Positions 26,486 through 34,893 of a stretch of 64,000 bases of DNA are shown here, one piece after another. The DNA lies in assembly GCF_900182705.1 (NCBI RefSeq), contig NZ_FXTP01000020.1, positions 1 to 64,000 of the forward strand. Direction: 5' to 3'. Position 1 is the stretch's first letter. Every line of letters begins with the position of its first letter. Origin of the DNA: Gracilimonas mengyeensis. Lineage in GTDB: Bacteria; Bacteroidota; Rhodothermia; Balneolales; Balneolaceae. Under the pieces are notes generated by a model. It ran no database searches. It had not been told where the DNA came from and saw only the letters and a program-made list of their open reading frames with translations. A program made the translations under genes and the position numbers.

Positions 26486-26513
26486 AAAAAGGGTGCCGTG
26501 AAGCACCCTTTTT
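26486..26513 (-). terminator. Rho-independent terminator after hslU
   Basis: An 11-bp stem AAAAAGGGTGC/GCACCCTTTTT (26486-26496 with 26503-26513) with a 6-base loop lies just past the hslU stop and ends the rng-hslV-hslU transcript. A T-rich stretch follows on the minus strand. Confidence 0.9.
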
Positions 26514-26522
26514 AAATATTCA

Positions 26523-27932
26523 CTATAAAATGTAGTGGCTTAAGTCTTTGTCTTTCACAATGCCGGCTAATTGCTTATCCACATAAGCTTTGTCGATAGT
26601 AATTTCGCCGGAATTAATGTCATCGGGCACGGCAAACAGCAGTTCATCAAACAGGGATGACATGATAGTATGCAGTCTTCGTGCTCCAATATTTTCTACC
26701 GAAGAGTTTACCTCGGCTGCAATGCGGGCAACTTCACGGATGGCTTCATCTGTGAATTTAATACCCACGCCTTCCGTTTTCAGCATAGCGATATACTGCT
26801 TGGTGAGCGCATTTTTAGGCTTAGACAAGATGTCTACGAAGTCATCTTCAGTAAGTGAATTCAGCTCTACACGAATAGGGAAACGGCCTTGCAGCTCCGG
26901 GATCATATCCGATGGTTTGGATACATGAAATGCACCGGAACCGATAAATAGAATATGATCGGTTTTCACGATGCCGTGCTTGGTATTCACCGCACTACCT
27001 TCCACGATAGGAAGCAGGTCACGCTGAACACCCTGACGGCTTACGTCCGGTCCGCCTTTGCCACCGCCAGAAGAAGAATCCTCAGCGATCTTGTCAATCT
27101 CATCAATAAACACGATGCCTTGTTTTTGCACACGTTCCAGAGCTTCTTGAACAGCGGCTTCGTGATCGATCAGCTTCTCAGCTTCCTCTTCAATCAGAAT
27201 TTCGCGGGCTTCGCTGATAGGCAGCTTACGCTTGGATTTCTTTCCGCCTTTGCCTAGGTTGCCCAGCATATCCTGCAGGTTGATGCCCATCTCTTCCATC
27301 CCCTGGGGACCAAAGACTTGCATCATTGGGCTTTTACTGGATTTCACTTCGATTTCAATCTCGCGGTCTTCCAGTTCACCATTCCGCAATTTCTCTCGAA
27401 AACGTTCGCGGGTGCGCTCGTTCAGCTCGGAATCAGTAGCGTTTTCAGGATTGAAATTATCTGAATCATTATTACTCTTAAACCCAACGCCAGATTTTTT
27501 AACCGGAGGAATCAGGATATCCAGAATACGTTTTTCTGCATTTTCACGGGCTTTTTCTTTTACACGCTCCTGCATTTCCTGCTTTACCATACTGATAGCC
27601 ACATCGGTAAGGTCACGAATCATGGATTCCACATCACGCCCCACATAGCCAACCTCTGTAAATTTGGAGGCTTCTACTTTCATAAAAGGAGCGTGTGCCA
27701 AGCGAGCCAGCCGACGAGCAATTTCAGTTTTACCTACACCCGTAGGACCAATTAATAGAATGTTATTAGGTACAATTTCATCCCTGATGTCATCGTCCGA
27801 GTTCAGGCGTCTCCAGCGGTTACGCAAGGCGATGGAAACGGATCTTTTGGCCGACTTCTGCCCAACAATATACTTATCCAGTTCGGCTACAATTTGTTGA
27901 GGCGTCAGGTTCTTCTCTTCAATAGTCTGCAT
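26523..27932 (-). CDS. hslU: ATP-dependent protease ATPase subunit HslU
   Basis: AAA+ unfoldase that feeds substrates to the HslV peptidase. The ~469 residues include the N-terminal [16 protein letters not shown], Walker [17 protein letters not shown] near 62-77, a long charged I-domain (~110-235), Walker [15 protein letters not shown] near 260-273, the sensor/arginine-finger segment [15 protein letters not shown], and the conserved C-terminal [10 protein letters not shown] that docks into HslV. The start at 27932 lies one base past the hslV stop; two in-frame ATGs up to 18 bases further upstream overlap hslV. It is the last gene of the operon with rng and hslV. Confidence 0.97.
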   Translation of the reverse strand: MQTIEEKNLTPQQIVAELDKYIVGQKSAKRSVSIALRNRWRRLNSDDDIRDEIVPNNILLIGPTGVGKTEIARRLARLAHAPFMKVEASKFTEVGYVGRDVESMIRDLTDVAISMVKQEMQERVKEKARENAEKRILDILIPPVKKSGVGFKSNNDSDNFNPENATDSELNERTRERFREKLRNGELEDREIEIEVKSSKSPMMQVFGPQGMEEMGINLQDMLGNLGKGGKKSKRKLPISEAREILIEEEAEKLIDHEAAVQEALERVQKQGIVFIDEIDKIAEDSSSGGGKGGPDVSRQGVQRDLLPIVEGSAVNTKHGIVKTDHILFIGSGAFHVSKPSDMIPELQGRFPIRVELNSLTEDDFVDILSKPKNALTKQYIAMLKTEGVGIKFTDEAIREVARIAAEVNSSVENIGARRLHTIMSSLFDELLFAVPDDINSGEITIDKAYVDKQLAGIVKDKDLSHYIL

Positions 27933-27933
27933 C

Positions 27934-28488
27934 TCAGTCTTCATCTTCAATTTCTAAAATGGTGATATTATGATTTGTGTAGATATCGATGTCGGCCGCA
28001 ATGTGCAGCGCTTCTTCAACGATCTCGCGGGAAGATAATTTCGGAGCATGCTTTAGCATCGCCCGGGCAGCTGATAAGGCATATGAACCACCGCTGCCAA
28101 TGGTTGCTATCTCATGATCCGGCTCAATAACATCTCCCTGACCGGATATCACCAATGATTTGTCATTATTCATTACAATGAGCAAAGCCTGGAGTTTCTG
28201 TAGAAACTTGTCTTTGCGCCATTCCTTAGCCAGCTCTACCGCTGCTCTTTCCATATTTCCGTTGTACTCGTTCAGCTTCTCCTCATACTTTTCAAACAAA
28301 GTAAAAGCATCGGCTGTAGAGCCAGCGAAACCGGCTAAAATTTTACCGTCGTACAATTTGCGCACCTTTTTAACGGTGCTCTTCATCACGGTTTTTTCCA
28401 TTGTGGCCTGGCCATCACAGCCAATAGCCGCTTTTCCGTTGTGGATTACCCCCACAACGGTTGTTGCATGCAATTCTGATAAATTCAT
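27934..28488 (-). CDS. hslV: ATP-dependent protease peptidase subunit HslV
   Basis: Threonine peptidase of the two-tier HslUV complex, homologous to proteasome beta subunits. The 184 residues have a short propeptide before the N-terminal nucleophile Thr (HATTVVGV, Thr9 or Thr10 in the encoded chain), then [10 protein letters not shown] and [22 protein letters not shown] with the conserved lysine and glycine residues. The order hslV-hslU is standard, here following rng. Spacing to rng is 57 bases without an obvious terminator. Confidence 0.97.
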   Translation of the reverse strand: MNLSELHATTVVGVIHNGKAAIGCDGQATMEKTVMKSTVKKVRKLYDGKILAGFAGSTADAFTLFEKYEEKLNEYNGNMERAAVELAKEWRKDKFLQKLQALLIVMNNDKSLVISGQGDVIEPDHEIATIGSGGSYALSAARAMLKHAPKLSSREIVEEALHIAADIDIYTNHNITILEIEDED

Positions 28489-28545
28489 TTAACTAAATTT
28501 TTTTAAGGGTGTTGAGTCGGGTAATCACAAAAACCAAGCCAACCC

Positions 28546-30291
28546 TTAATTGGAAGACTTATAGTACTTAGAATTGCTTCTTCCGTTCGAATTGTCATTA
28601 CGGTCTGACGATCTGTTCCCGCCTCTTCGCTCTTTTTTAGAGATGTCCAGGTTCTCTTTGTTCCCTTTTCCGCTCTCTAATTCTATCAGCTCTCCTTCTC
28701 GGTCCAACACTTCTTCAATCGATTCATCACGCATAACAATATCTGTGATGTCAATATCCGAACCTACCAGTGTAGCTTTAAATTCATTCATGGATACCGA
28801 CTCATCTCCGATAAGCGAAATTTTGATCCAGTATTTCAGCATCCATTTCCAACGTGTGCTGAGCAGTCCTTTTGTCAGAACCGATTTCAGATAAGGATTT
28901 ACGTAGATATCCACAGCACGGTAGTTGGTACTATGCTTAAACTTGCTCAACCAGATTTCAAGATCGGTAAGGATGGTATCCTGGGTAACTACATTACCGG
29001 AACCACCACAAACCGGACATACTTTGGATACGGAATTCACAACGCTTGGGCGTATACGCTGACGGGTGATCTGAACCAGCCCAAAATCACTCATGCCAAT
29101 TACGTTGGTTTTGGCTGGATCCTTGGCAAATTCCTTCTTCAGCTCATCATAAATCTTCTTACGGTTTTTATCGTCTCTCAAATCAATAAAATCCACAACG
29201 ATAATACCACCGATATCACGCAGACGAAGCTGTTTGGCCACTTCCCGGGCGGCTTCCAGGTTGGTTTTCAGTGAATTGTCTTCCTGTCGCTGCTTGGCCG
29301 CATAAGGACCAGAGTTCACATCTACCACATACATGGCTTCAGTTTGTTCAAAAATCAGGTACCCGCCTGACTTCATGCGCACTCGTGGGCTGAAAATAGA
29401 ATTCACATCATGCGCTATTTTCATGTAATCAAAAATGTGCTCTTTGCCTTTATACAGCTGCACATTAGGCACCATCTGTGGAGCAATCTGGCTCACATAC
29501 TCTTTAATTTCACCGTACATCTCGGGATCGTCAATCAGCACCCGGTCATAGTTTTTCGCAAAGAGGTCACGGATCAGACTCTCTGTCATATTCAAATCGC
29601 GATAGAGAAGCTCTGGTGGTTTAGCATCGGTTAGGTTGTCTACAATATCTTCCCACTTCTTCAGCACGTTTCTGAGGTCATCTTCCAGGGCTTTTTTATC
29701 CTGACCCTGTGCCACGGTACGAACGATCACGCCAAAGCCATCCGGTACCATGTTATTCAGGATTCCTTTAAGGCGACGGCGTTCTTTATAATGGCCAATT
29801 TTTTTCGATACCGCGATGTAATCTCCCATAGGAATCAACACCAGAAAACGTCCGGCAATGGTGATATCCGTAGAAATACGAGGACCTTTGGAGCCAATCG
29901 GTTCTTTTACAATTTGAACCAACAGCTTTTGTCCGGAACGTAAAATCTTACCCGCCAGTACCTGCTTTTCTACATTGGAAAGCTTGTCTTTTTTCTGCAG
30001 GTCATTCTTTGCGTGATTGGGAATGGCTTCTTTACCATTCAGCTTGGTGATGTATTCATCAAGGTGATCTCCGGCATCAGAAAAGTGCAAGAAGGCATCT
30101 TTGGGAGTACCCATGTCAATAAAAGCGGCTCGGATACCGCTCATCACTTTGTGTACTCGGGCTACATATATGTTACCAACCGTGCGTTGGTTTTCTTCCG
30201 ATTCGATGAATAGCTGCGCTAACTCGTTGTTTTCTATAAGCGCAATACGGGTCTGATTGCCCGAAGAGTGTATAATAATTTGATTTTTCAT
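28546..30291 (-). CDS. rng: Rne/Rng family ribonuclease
   Basis: Endoribonuclease for rRNA and mRNA processing. The 581-residue product has an S1 domain (~37-125) with an insertion of about 50 charged residues, the RNase H-like region, and the catalytic DNase I-like region with YVVDVNSGPYA and IVVDFIDLRDDKNRKKI, whose acidic residues bind Mg2+. The zinc-link motif KVCPVCGGSGNV is present. The C-terminus is a basic, Ser/Asn/Gly-rich unstructured tail. Start ATG 30291 has AAAGGA 10 bases upstream; an ATG seven codons upstream has none. It heads the operon with hslV and hslU, and a 507-base leader precedes it. Confidence 0.94.
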   Translation of the reverse strand: MKNQIIIHSSGNQTRIALIENNELAQLFIESEENQRTVGNIYVARVHKVMSGIRAAFIDMGTPKDAFLHFSDAGDHLDEYITKLNGKEAIPNHAKNDLQKKDKLSNVEKQVLAGKILRSGQKLLVQIVKEPIGSKGPRISTDITIAGRFLVLIPMGDYIAVSKKIGHYKERRRLKGILNNMVPDGFGVIVRTVAQGQDKKALEDDLRNVLKKWEDIVDNLTDAKPPELLYRDLNMTESLIRDLFAKNYDRVLIDDPEMYGEIKEYVSQIAPQMVPNVQLYKGKEHIFDYMKIAHDVNSIFSPRVRMKSGGYLIFEQTEAMYVVDVNSGPYAAKQRQEDNSLKTNLEAAREVAKQLRLRDIGGIIVVDFIDLRDDKNRKKIYDELKKEFAKDPAKTNVIGMSDFGLVQITRQRIRPSVVNSVSKVCPVCGGSGNVVTQDTILTDLEIWLSKFKHSTNYRAVDIYVNPYLKSVLTKGLLSTRWKWMLKYWIKISLIGDESVSMNEFKATLVGSDIDITDIVMRDESIEEVLDREGELIELESGKGNKENLDISKKERRGGNRSSDRNDNSNGRSNSKYYKSSN

Positions 30292-30798
30292 TGAAATTAT
30301 TCCTTTCCCCAAGGCCGCTGTATCCCCTGCAAACGAACCATCGTCTTAGTTTTTGATGTACTTTTAGTACAGTCTCATTGGTTAGTACGGGGTTAGAAGC
30401 AAACGTTCGAGCGGCTGCTTCGGGATAAATATCTGTTAGAATTGCTTTGTTTGAGGATTCCTGTTCGGAATCAGAAAAGAAAATCTGCGTTAAGGCTGTT
30501 AAAAATAATGCGCAGATAAAGTAAAATTCGGTGGCAGCATCTTTACAAAATGCGATCACTGATGCCATCAAAGATTGTTTTTGGTATGTATTCTGTGCGA
30601 AATGCAATCAAAAATAAATTTAAAAAAGCTTTTAAAAACCGATTTTTACTGTCACTAATATAACTGTGTAAACGGGATAATGTAAACGCCTTTTTCTTTT
30701 ATGTTAAACTTTTACCCCTCCTGAAAAAACACAAGTAACTGCCTGTAGCCTGCACTTTTAGTCACTAATTCAAAATTAGAGACTTACGTATTCTTTCT
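30292..30798. other. Long intergenic region/leader upstream of rng
   Basis: No convincing gene. A minus-strand open frame (start near 30607) crosses the rng start in another frame but has no recognisable domain and no good ribosome-binding site. RNase E/G mRNAs often have long leaders used for autoregulation, and this gap could serve that purpose. I see no strong hairpin with a T-tract downstream of the DUF3524 gene's neighbour, and AT-rich sequence dominates 30600-30720. Confidence 0.4.
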
Positions 30799-31911
30799 TT
30801 ATGCGTCTGCTATTTCTTCGAACAGCGCATCATAGTTTCTGGTATGGCGCGACCAATCCAGGTGTTTGTTGATGTTTTGAAGGGATGTCTTCGGCAAGGG
30901 CTTGGTCTTTCCGGTAAGAAGATCTTTCATGTGATGAAATAACTGATCTTCGCATCCATATAACACAGGGGCATGCAACAAAGGATTGTGCAAGCTTTCA
31001 GGAATTAACTCCGGATAGTGCAGGGTATTTGGCACCAACGGATGACAGCCACAATAAATGGCCTCCATTATAGCCACACAGAAAAATTCATAACTGGCGG
31101 TAGAAACCACAATATCACCTGAATGCAAGAGCTTGCTATAGTTTTCTTTGTCATCTACGTAGCCGAAGTGCGTGATTTGCTGGCCGTATCGTTTCCAGGC
31201 TTTTTCGAATTCCTCGGGCTTTTCATGCTGGGTATCACCAGCCAGAATAAGGTCAAACTTCAGATCAATGTCATTCAGGCGGTTCAGCACTCTAAAAAAC
31301 ATGGCCGGATTGCGATCAAACTGCCAGCGCTGGTTCCATACAATCACGGGGTTCTCATTATTTGCCCGGGTATCCGGCTGCTTATCAAAACTTTTAAGGT
31401 CCAGCCCCGGATGCATCACCACACTTTTATCCCGGATTTTTTCCACGGTGTTATACTTTTTCCCATCTGGGAATTTATCCAGGAAGCCGGGAAGAGCTGC
31501 AAGCAGATCATCCAAATGAAACTGTGAGGAAAACAACAACTTATCAGCCACCAGCATACTTAGGTAATTGATATAGCAATAGGTTAGGTCCCGGCTCTCC
31601 CCTTCCGGAATAGGCCGGGTAAACTGGTTGTCATGCATGTACATAATCACCGGCGTATGCGCAAATCGGGGATTGGTGAGCGCCATGAATGCCGGCAGGT
31701 TTGTCATGCTGCTGGTGAGTAACAGGTCAATGTCTTCTTCAACCTGGTTGCTCATTTCGGTCAGCGTCACAGAATCACCATGCATGCGCCACTTCCATCC
31801 CTTATAATTTAGTTTTATGGGGATAATATTGTGGCTGGAATACTTCTCCAATCCCTTTAGAAAGGCTTTATGCGAGCCGCTGTAAAATGGTTCTACCGCC
31901 AGAATGTTCAT
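30799..31911 (-). CDS. DUF3524/GT1 glycosyltransferase (tRNA-queuosine alpha-mannosyltransferase-like)
   Basis: The 370 residues begin MNILAVEPFYSGSHKAFLKG, the signature of the DUF3524/QTMAN N-terminal domain found in animal GTDC1, which mannosylates queuosine in tRNA-Asp. Further matches are the region with YINYLSMLVADKLLFSSQFH near 112-131 and the GT-B C-terminal domain (~180-345) with NPVIVWNQRWQFDRNP and HFGYVDDKENYSKLLHSGDIVVSTASYEFF ending in the conserved Glu-rich nucleotide-sugar site (AIMEAIYCG). queA is present in the window, so the organism makes queuosine. A tRNA target is inference from the family; another acceptor is possible. Confidence 0.85.
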   Translation of the reverse strand: MNILAVEPFYSGSHKAFLKGLEKYSSHNIIPIKLNYKGWKWRMHGDSVTLTEMSNQVEEDIDLLLTSSMTNLPAFMALTNPRFAHTPVIMYMHDNQFTRPIPEGESRDLTYCYINYLSMLVADKLLFSSQFHLDDLLAALPGFLDKFPDGKKYNTVEKIRDKSVVMHPGLDLKSFDKQPDTRANNENPVIVWNQRWQFDRNPAMFFRVLNRLNDIDLKFDLILAGDTQHEKPEEFEKAWKRYGQQITHFGYVDDKENYSKLLHSGDIVVSTASYEFFCVAIMEAIYCGCHPLVPNTLHYPELIPESLHNPLLHAPVLYGCEDQLFHHMKDLLTGKTKPLPKTSLQNINKHLDWSRHTRNYDALFEEIADA

Positions 31912-31982
31912 GCAAATGGTTGCTTGTCAAAATCAAAAAGAATACTAAGTATAGGAAATTTTTGGGATGAGCGGAGAGGAAC

Positions 31983-32014
31983 ATTGAATATCGAACAAGG
32001 AAGATCCAACATTA
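31983..32014 (-). repeat. Copy 1 of the TTCCTTGTTCRATRTT repeat
   Basis: On the minus strand this reads core TTCCTTGTTCGATATT within a longer pseudo-repetitive stretch of ATTC/GAAT units. Three other copies occur in this window (37602-37641, 38010-38049, 45442-45482), all intergenic. It lies just upstream of the DUF3524 gene and 57 bases from structured repeat A. No gene or promoter function is evident. Confidence 0.7.
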
Positions 32015-32070
32015 AACTTATCTGGCTGGGAAGATTTCCCCATGCCTAAATTGCAAGTGAATTCGTTTTA

Positions 32071-32298
32071 ACCATCGCACATCCCCCTGCAAAATCAGCG
32101 AGCTGATTTTCCGGTCCCTCTTCGAAGAGGGAATTTCTCTTTGGCGAATTCAGATGCATGATATTATCTGAATTCACAGAAGTTTCAGGAGGTAATTTCT
32201 GAGTCTTGCACTGCTTGTCTAGTACTATCCAAAAAATCTCCCTTCAAAGGGAGACCGGTTTAGAGCTTCAGGTCTGAACCAGAGGGATGTACGATGGT
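32071..32298. repeat. Structured interspersed repeat, family 1, copy A
   Basis: A 228-bp element with inverted ends: ACCATCGCACATCCCCCT (32071-32088) and its near-complement (32281-32298, 16 of 18 positions). Inside are hairpins AAAATCAGC-GA-GCTGATTTT (32091-32110), the 18-bp palindrome TCCCTCTTCGAAGAGGGA (32115-32132), a central stem GAATTCAGAT/ATCTGAATTC (32146-32155 and 32166-32175), CTCCCTT-CA-AAGGGAG (32238-32253) and GGTTTAGAGC-TTCA-GGTCTGAACC (32257-32280). The element fills most of the gap between the DUF3524 and mutL genes. Copy B is at 37769-37974. There is no transposase gene and no open frame. Confidence 0.85.
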
Positions 32299-32351
32299 AA
32301 ATCTAAGCCCCCAATCTAAATTTCAAAATCCTACGACAAGTCTCGGCTACT

Positions 32352-34211
32352 TTATCGAAAACGGGCCTCAATCTCATCCAAGGGAATATAGCTGATGGTG
32401 GGTTTTTTAAGCGGATCGAGATAAGGTTGCTCGCAAGCGAACAGCTGATCCACCAACGCCTCCATCTCTTCTTCCGATAATTTCTTCCCTCTTGGAATGG
32501 CCGCACGAGAGGCAAAAGCAATAGCCAGCTTGTCCCGCGCTTCCAGTTTCACTTTCTGTCCCAAATCCTGGTACTGATGCAACATTGAAACCAGCACCTC
32601 TTCCTCGTTTCCAATCTCGATATCGGCTGGTACGCCATTGATCATAGCCGTATTCCCGCTCAGCAGCTGTACCGAAAAGCCCATCCGCTGAATAATGGAA
32701 TGCAATTCTTTGAGTAGCGCATAATCCGAAGCAGAAAGCTCCAGCGTTTGAGCAAACAGCAGCTGCTGGGTACTGGGCAGCGCTTCTTCAGTGGCATTGA
32801 TGGCCTTTTCAAAAATAATACGCTTATGAGCCAAGTGTTGATCAATCACCGTAAGCCCGGTACGCGTTTGCGTGAGAATGTACGTATTGTGCAACTGCCA
32901 GAAGCCTTTGTCCTGGGCTACTTTCTCTTTGGGCTTGGAGGAATCTTCGTCAGGCTGAAAGGTTTGCTGCTGTGAAGACCCTTGCCCGCTGGAACCGGAA
33001 CTTCTTCCATACAACTGCTCACCAAACTCGCTGCCACGTCCCTGAGGCATCGTATTTTTGTTGTTGATGCGGGATGGAATCTGGAACCCACCACTGCTTT
33101 GAGAAGAAGGTTTGGGACGGTTAAAACTAAAGCCGGAATCAAATCCTTTAGAAGAATCATCACTTAGAAAAGCATCTTCTTCCTGCTGAATATTGGGCAC
33201 CTGGAAATGCTGGTTCAGCGCACGGTTTACCACCGATCGGGCCAGTTGTATCACGCTGCGCTCGTCTTCAAACTTCACTTCCATTTTGGATGGATGTACA
33301 TTTACATCCACCTTGGAGGGATCAATCTCAAAAAAGAGGGCGTAAAAGGGATATTCGTTGTTGCGGGTCCACGCATCATACAAACTCAAAATCACATGGG
33401 TAAGGTAGCGGTGCTGAAACGGCCTTCCGTTCACAAATAAAAACTGTTCACCACGACTTTTCTTCGCCAGCTTGGGATCGGAAGCAAAACCGTGAATCTT
33501 TACATAGCTGGTTTCCTCTTCAAACTCAATTAGGCTGGCTTTGTACGAACTGCCAAAAATCTGGGTAACCCGGTCTTTGAGGTTCTGGATGGGCAGATCG
33601 TAGATTACATCGCCATCCGCCTCCACATAAAAGGCCACATCGGTGTTGGCCAGCGATGCATATTGAATAGTTCGCAAGATATGACGCAACTCGGTTACAT
33701 CGGTCTTCAAAAACTGACGGCGAGCGGGTACATTAAAAAAGAGATTGCGAACGGCTACTGTGGTACCGTCATCTACGGCGGCAGGCTTTACCTCCTTTTC
33801 TTCTCCGCCCCAAACTTCAAATTCCCAGCCGTTATCGTCTTCTGCCCGTTTGGTTTTCACTGATACCTGAGACACCGAGGCAATAGACGCCATGGCTTCT
33901 CCCCTAAAGCCTAAGGTACGAATACGGAACAGATCGTCCACAGAATTGATCTTGGAAGTGGCATGACGTTCAAAGCACAATGGCAGGTCTTCCTTGCTCA
34001 TCCCGCAGCCGTTATCAGATACCTGAATAAGGGTTTTTCCGGCATTTTGTACCAGAATCTTGACCTGATCGGCGCCGGAATCGATGGCGTTGTCAAGCAG
34101 TTCTTTAACTACGGAAGCGGGTCTCTGAATGACCTCCCCTGCCGCTATTTTATTACTGATTTCTGGGGGAAGCTGATGAATAATAGAGTCGTTAATACGA
34201 GTCTCGCTCAA
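32352..34211 (-). CDS. mutL: DNA mismatch repair protein MutL
   Basis: Mismatch-repair GHKL ATPase. The N-terminal half (~1-335) has IAAGEVIQRPASVVKELLDNAID (split motif I: read as IAAGEVIQRP and VVKELLDNAID), DNGCGM, and TLGFRGEAMASIASVS near 100-115. A ~100-residue low-complexity Ser/Gly/Gln linker follows, then the C-terminal dimerisation domain (~430-619). The metal-site motifs of endonuclease-type MutLs are altered: DQHLAHKRIIFE has Leu and Lys in place of the usual Ala and Glu, the Cys of the ACR-type motif is Ser (FASRAAIP), and the CPHGRP-type motif reads DPLKKP. The nuclease may therefore be inactive. It starts 28 bases after the small membrane protein gene. Confidence 0.95.
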   Translation of the reverse strand: MSETRINDSIIHQLPPEISNKIAAGEVIQRPASVVKELLDNAIDSGADQVKILVQNAGKTLIQVSDNGCGMSKEDLPLCFERHATSKINSVDDLFRIRTLGFRGEAMASIASVSQVSVKTKRAEDDNGWEFEVWGGEEKEVKPAAVDDGTTVAVRNLFFNVPARRQFLKTDVTELRHILRTIQYASLANTDVAFYVEADGDVIYDLPIQNLKDRVTQIFGSSYKASLIEFEEETSYVKIHGFASDPKLAKKSRGEQFLFVNGRPFQHRYLTHVILSLYDAWTRNNEYPFYALFFEIDPSKVDVNVHPSKMEVKFEDERSVIQLARSVVNRALNQHFQVPNIQQEEDAFLSDDSSKGFDSGFSFNRPKPSSQSSGGFQIPSRINNKNTMPQGRGSEFGEQLYGRSSGSSGQGSSQQQTFQPDEDSSKPKEKVAQDKGFWQLHNTYILTQTRTGLTVIDQHLAHKRIIFEKAINATEEALPSTQQLLFAQTLELSASDYALLKELHSIIQRMGFSVQLLSGNTAMINGVPADIEIGNEEEVLVSMLHQYQDLGQKVKLEARDKLAIAFASRAAIPRGKKLSEEEMEALVDQLFACEQPYLDPLKKPTISYIPLDEIEARFR

Positions 34212-34238
34212 CGGATAAAAATTTTTAGGGTGATTTAA

Positions 34239-34445
34239 TTATAGAGAGATAAGGTACACAACCAACGACAGTAACACCGCAAAAAATACAATGGTTTTAA
34301 ATTGTGCCGGGCGGCGACGCGTGTGGCTTTCAAACTTAATGCGTTTTCTTCTTTTTTCCTTTTCATCCTTCTCGGGATCGTAATACCGATAGGGATAATC
34401 GAATTGTTTGGGTTTAGGCCGATGGCCAAACATAGGTTTAATCAT
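34239..34445 (-). CDS. Small basic single-span membrane protein next to mutL
   Basis: A 68-residue protein with a basic, tyrosine-rich N-terminal half (FDYPYRYYDPEKDEKEKRRKR near 15-35) and one membrane helix at the C-terminus (TIVFFAVLLSLVVYLISL). GAGGT lies 7 bases before the ATG at 34445. Proteins with the same layout, starting with FxYxPRYY-like sequence, commonly sit next to mutL in Bacteroidota and relatives and have sometimes been labelled riboflavin synthase beta subunit, which this is not. Function is unknown. It and mutL are likely one operon. Confidence 0.75.
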   Translation of the reverse strand: MIKPMFGHRPKPKQFDYPYRYYDPEKDEKEKRRKRIKFESHTRRRPAQFKTIVFFAVLLSLVVYLISL

Positions 34446-34596
34446 AACAACACCTCAATTTTGTGGACTTTGAAGGGCTAACGAACGTATTCCACCATTC
34501 GTATTTCAATATACAGAATATGGAAGCGGGTTTCATCTCTGTTTGAGGATTGTGTTGAGAGAAAGAACTATAGCTTTTTTGAACTAAGATTCTGTT

Positions 34597-34788
34597 AGCA
34601 CCAACACCTCTCACAAACAAAACAGAAACAACTGTTTTGTTTGATCTCTCCTCAAGGAGAGACTTTACGAGATAGTTTTACAGCTATGAAACTTATGCAA
34701 AGTAGGATACAGAATACCACTTCGGATAAGTCCTTCCTTGAGGAAGGTGCCTTGGTTTTGGCTCGCCAAAACCGGCGGAGGGTGTTCG
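34597..34788. repeat. Structured interspersed repeat, family 2, copy C
   Basis: A 192-bp element with ends AGCACCAACACCTCTC and GGAGGGTGTTCG, which are partly inverted. It contains CAAACAAAACAG-AAACAA-CTGTTTTGTTTG (34614-34643, perfect 12-bp stem), CTCTCC-TCAA-GGAGAG (34646-34661), CCTTCC-TTGA-GGAAGG (34732-34747) and GGTTTTGGC-TC-GCCAAAACC (34754-34773). The architecture is the same as family 1 although the sequence differs. It lies in the gap 34446-34893 between the small membrane protein and the aconitase. A second copy is at 42331-42526. After it, a GGTTCCA/TGGAACC stem occurs near 34834-34860. Confidence 0.83.
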
Positions 34789-34893
34789 TGCCAAGGTTCA
34801 GGATAGCTCAATCAGCTATGATCTTTTCTCCACTGGTTCCACACGCTCTGCGTTGGAACCAACCCCCAAGGCTGACAAATTTATACTGTAAGC

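Noticed and set aside
30292-30607. Minus-strand open frame of about 144 codons running through the rng start
   Set aside because: It overlaps rng in another frame, has no recognisable domain or good ribosome-binding site, and its composition looks non-coding.
32071-32298. CRISPR array or tRNA-like structure for the hairpin-rich repeats
   Set aside because: There are no regularly spaced direct repeats with unique spacers, and the structures are inverted repeats at the ends of a single element.
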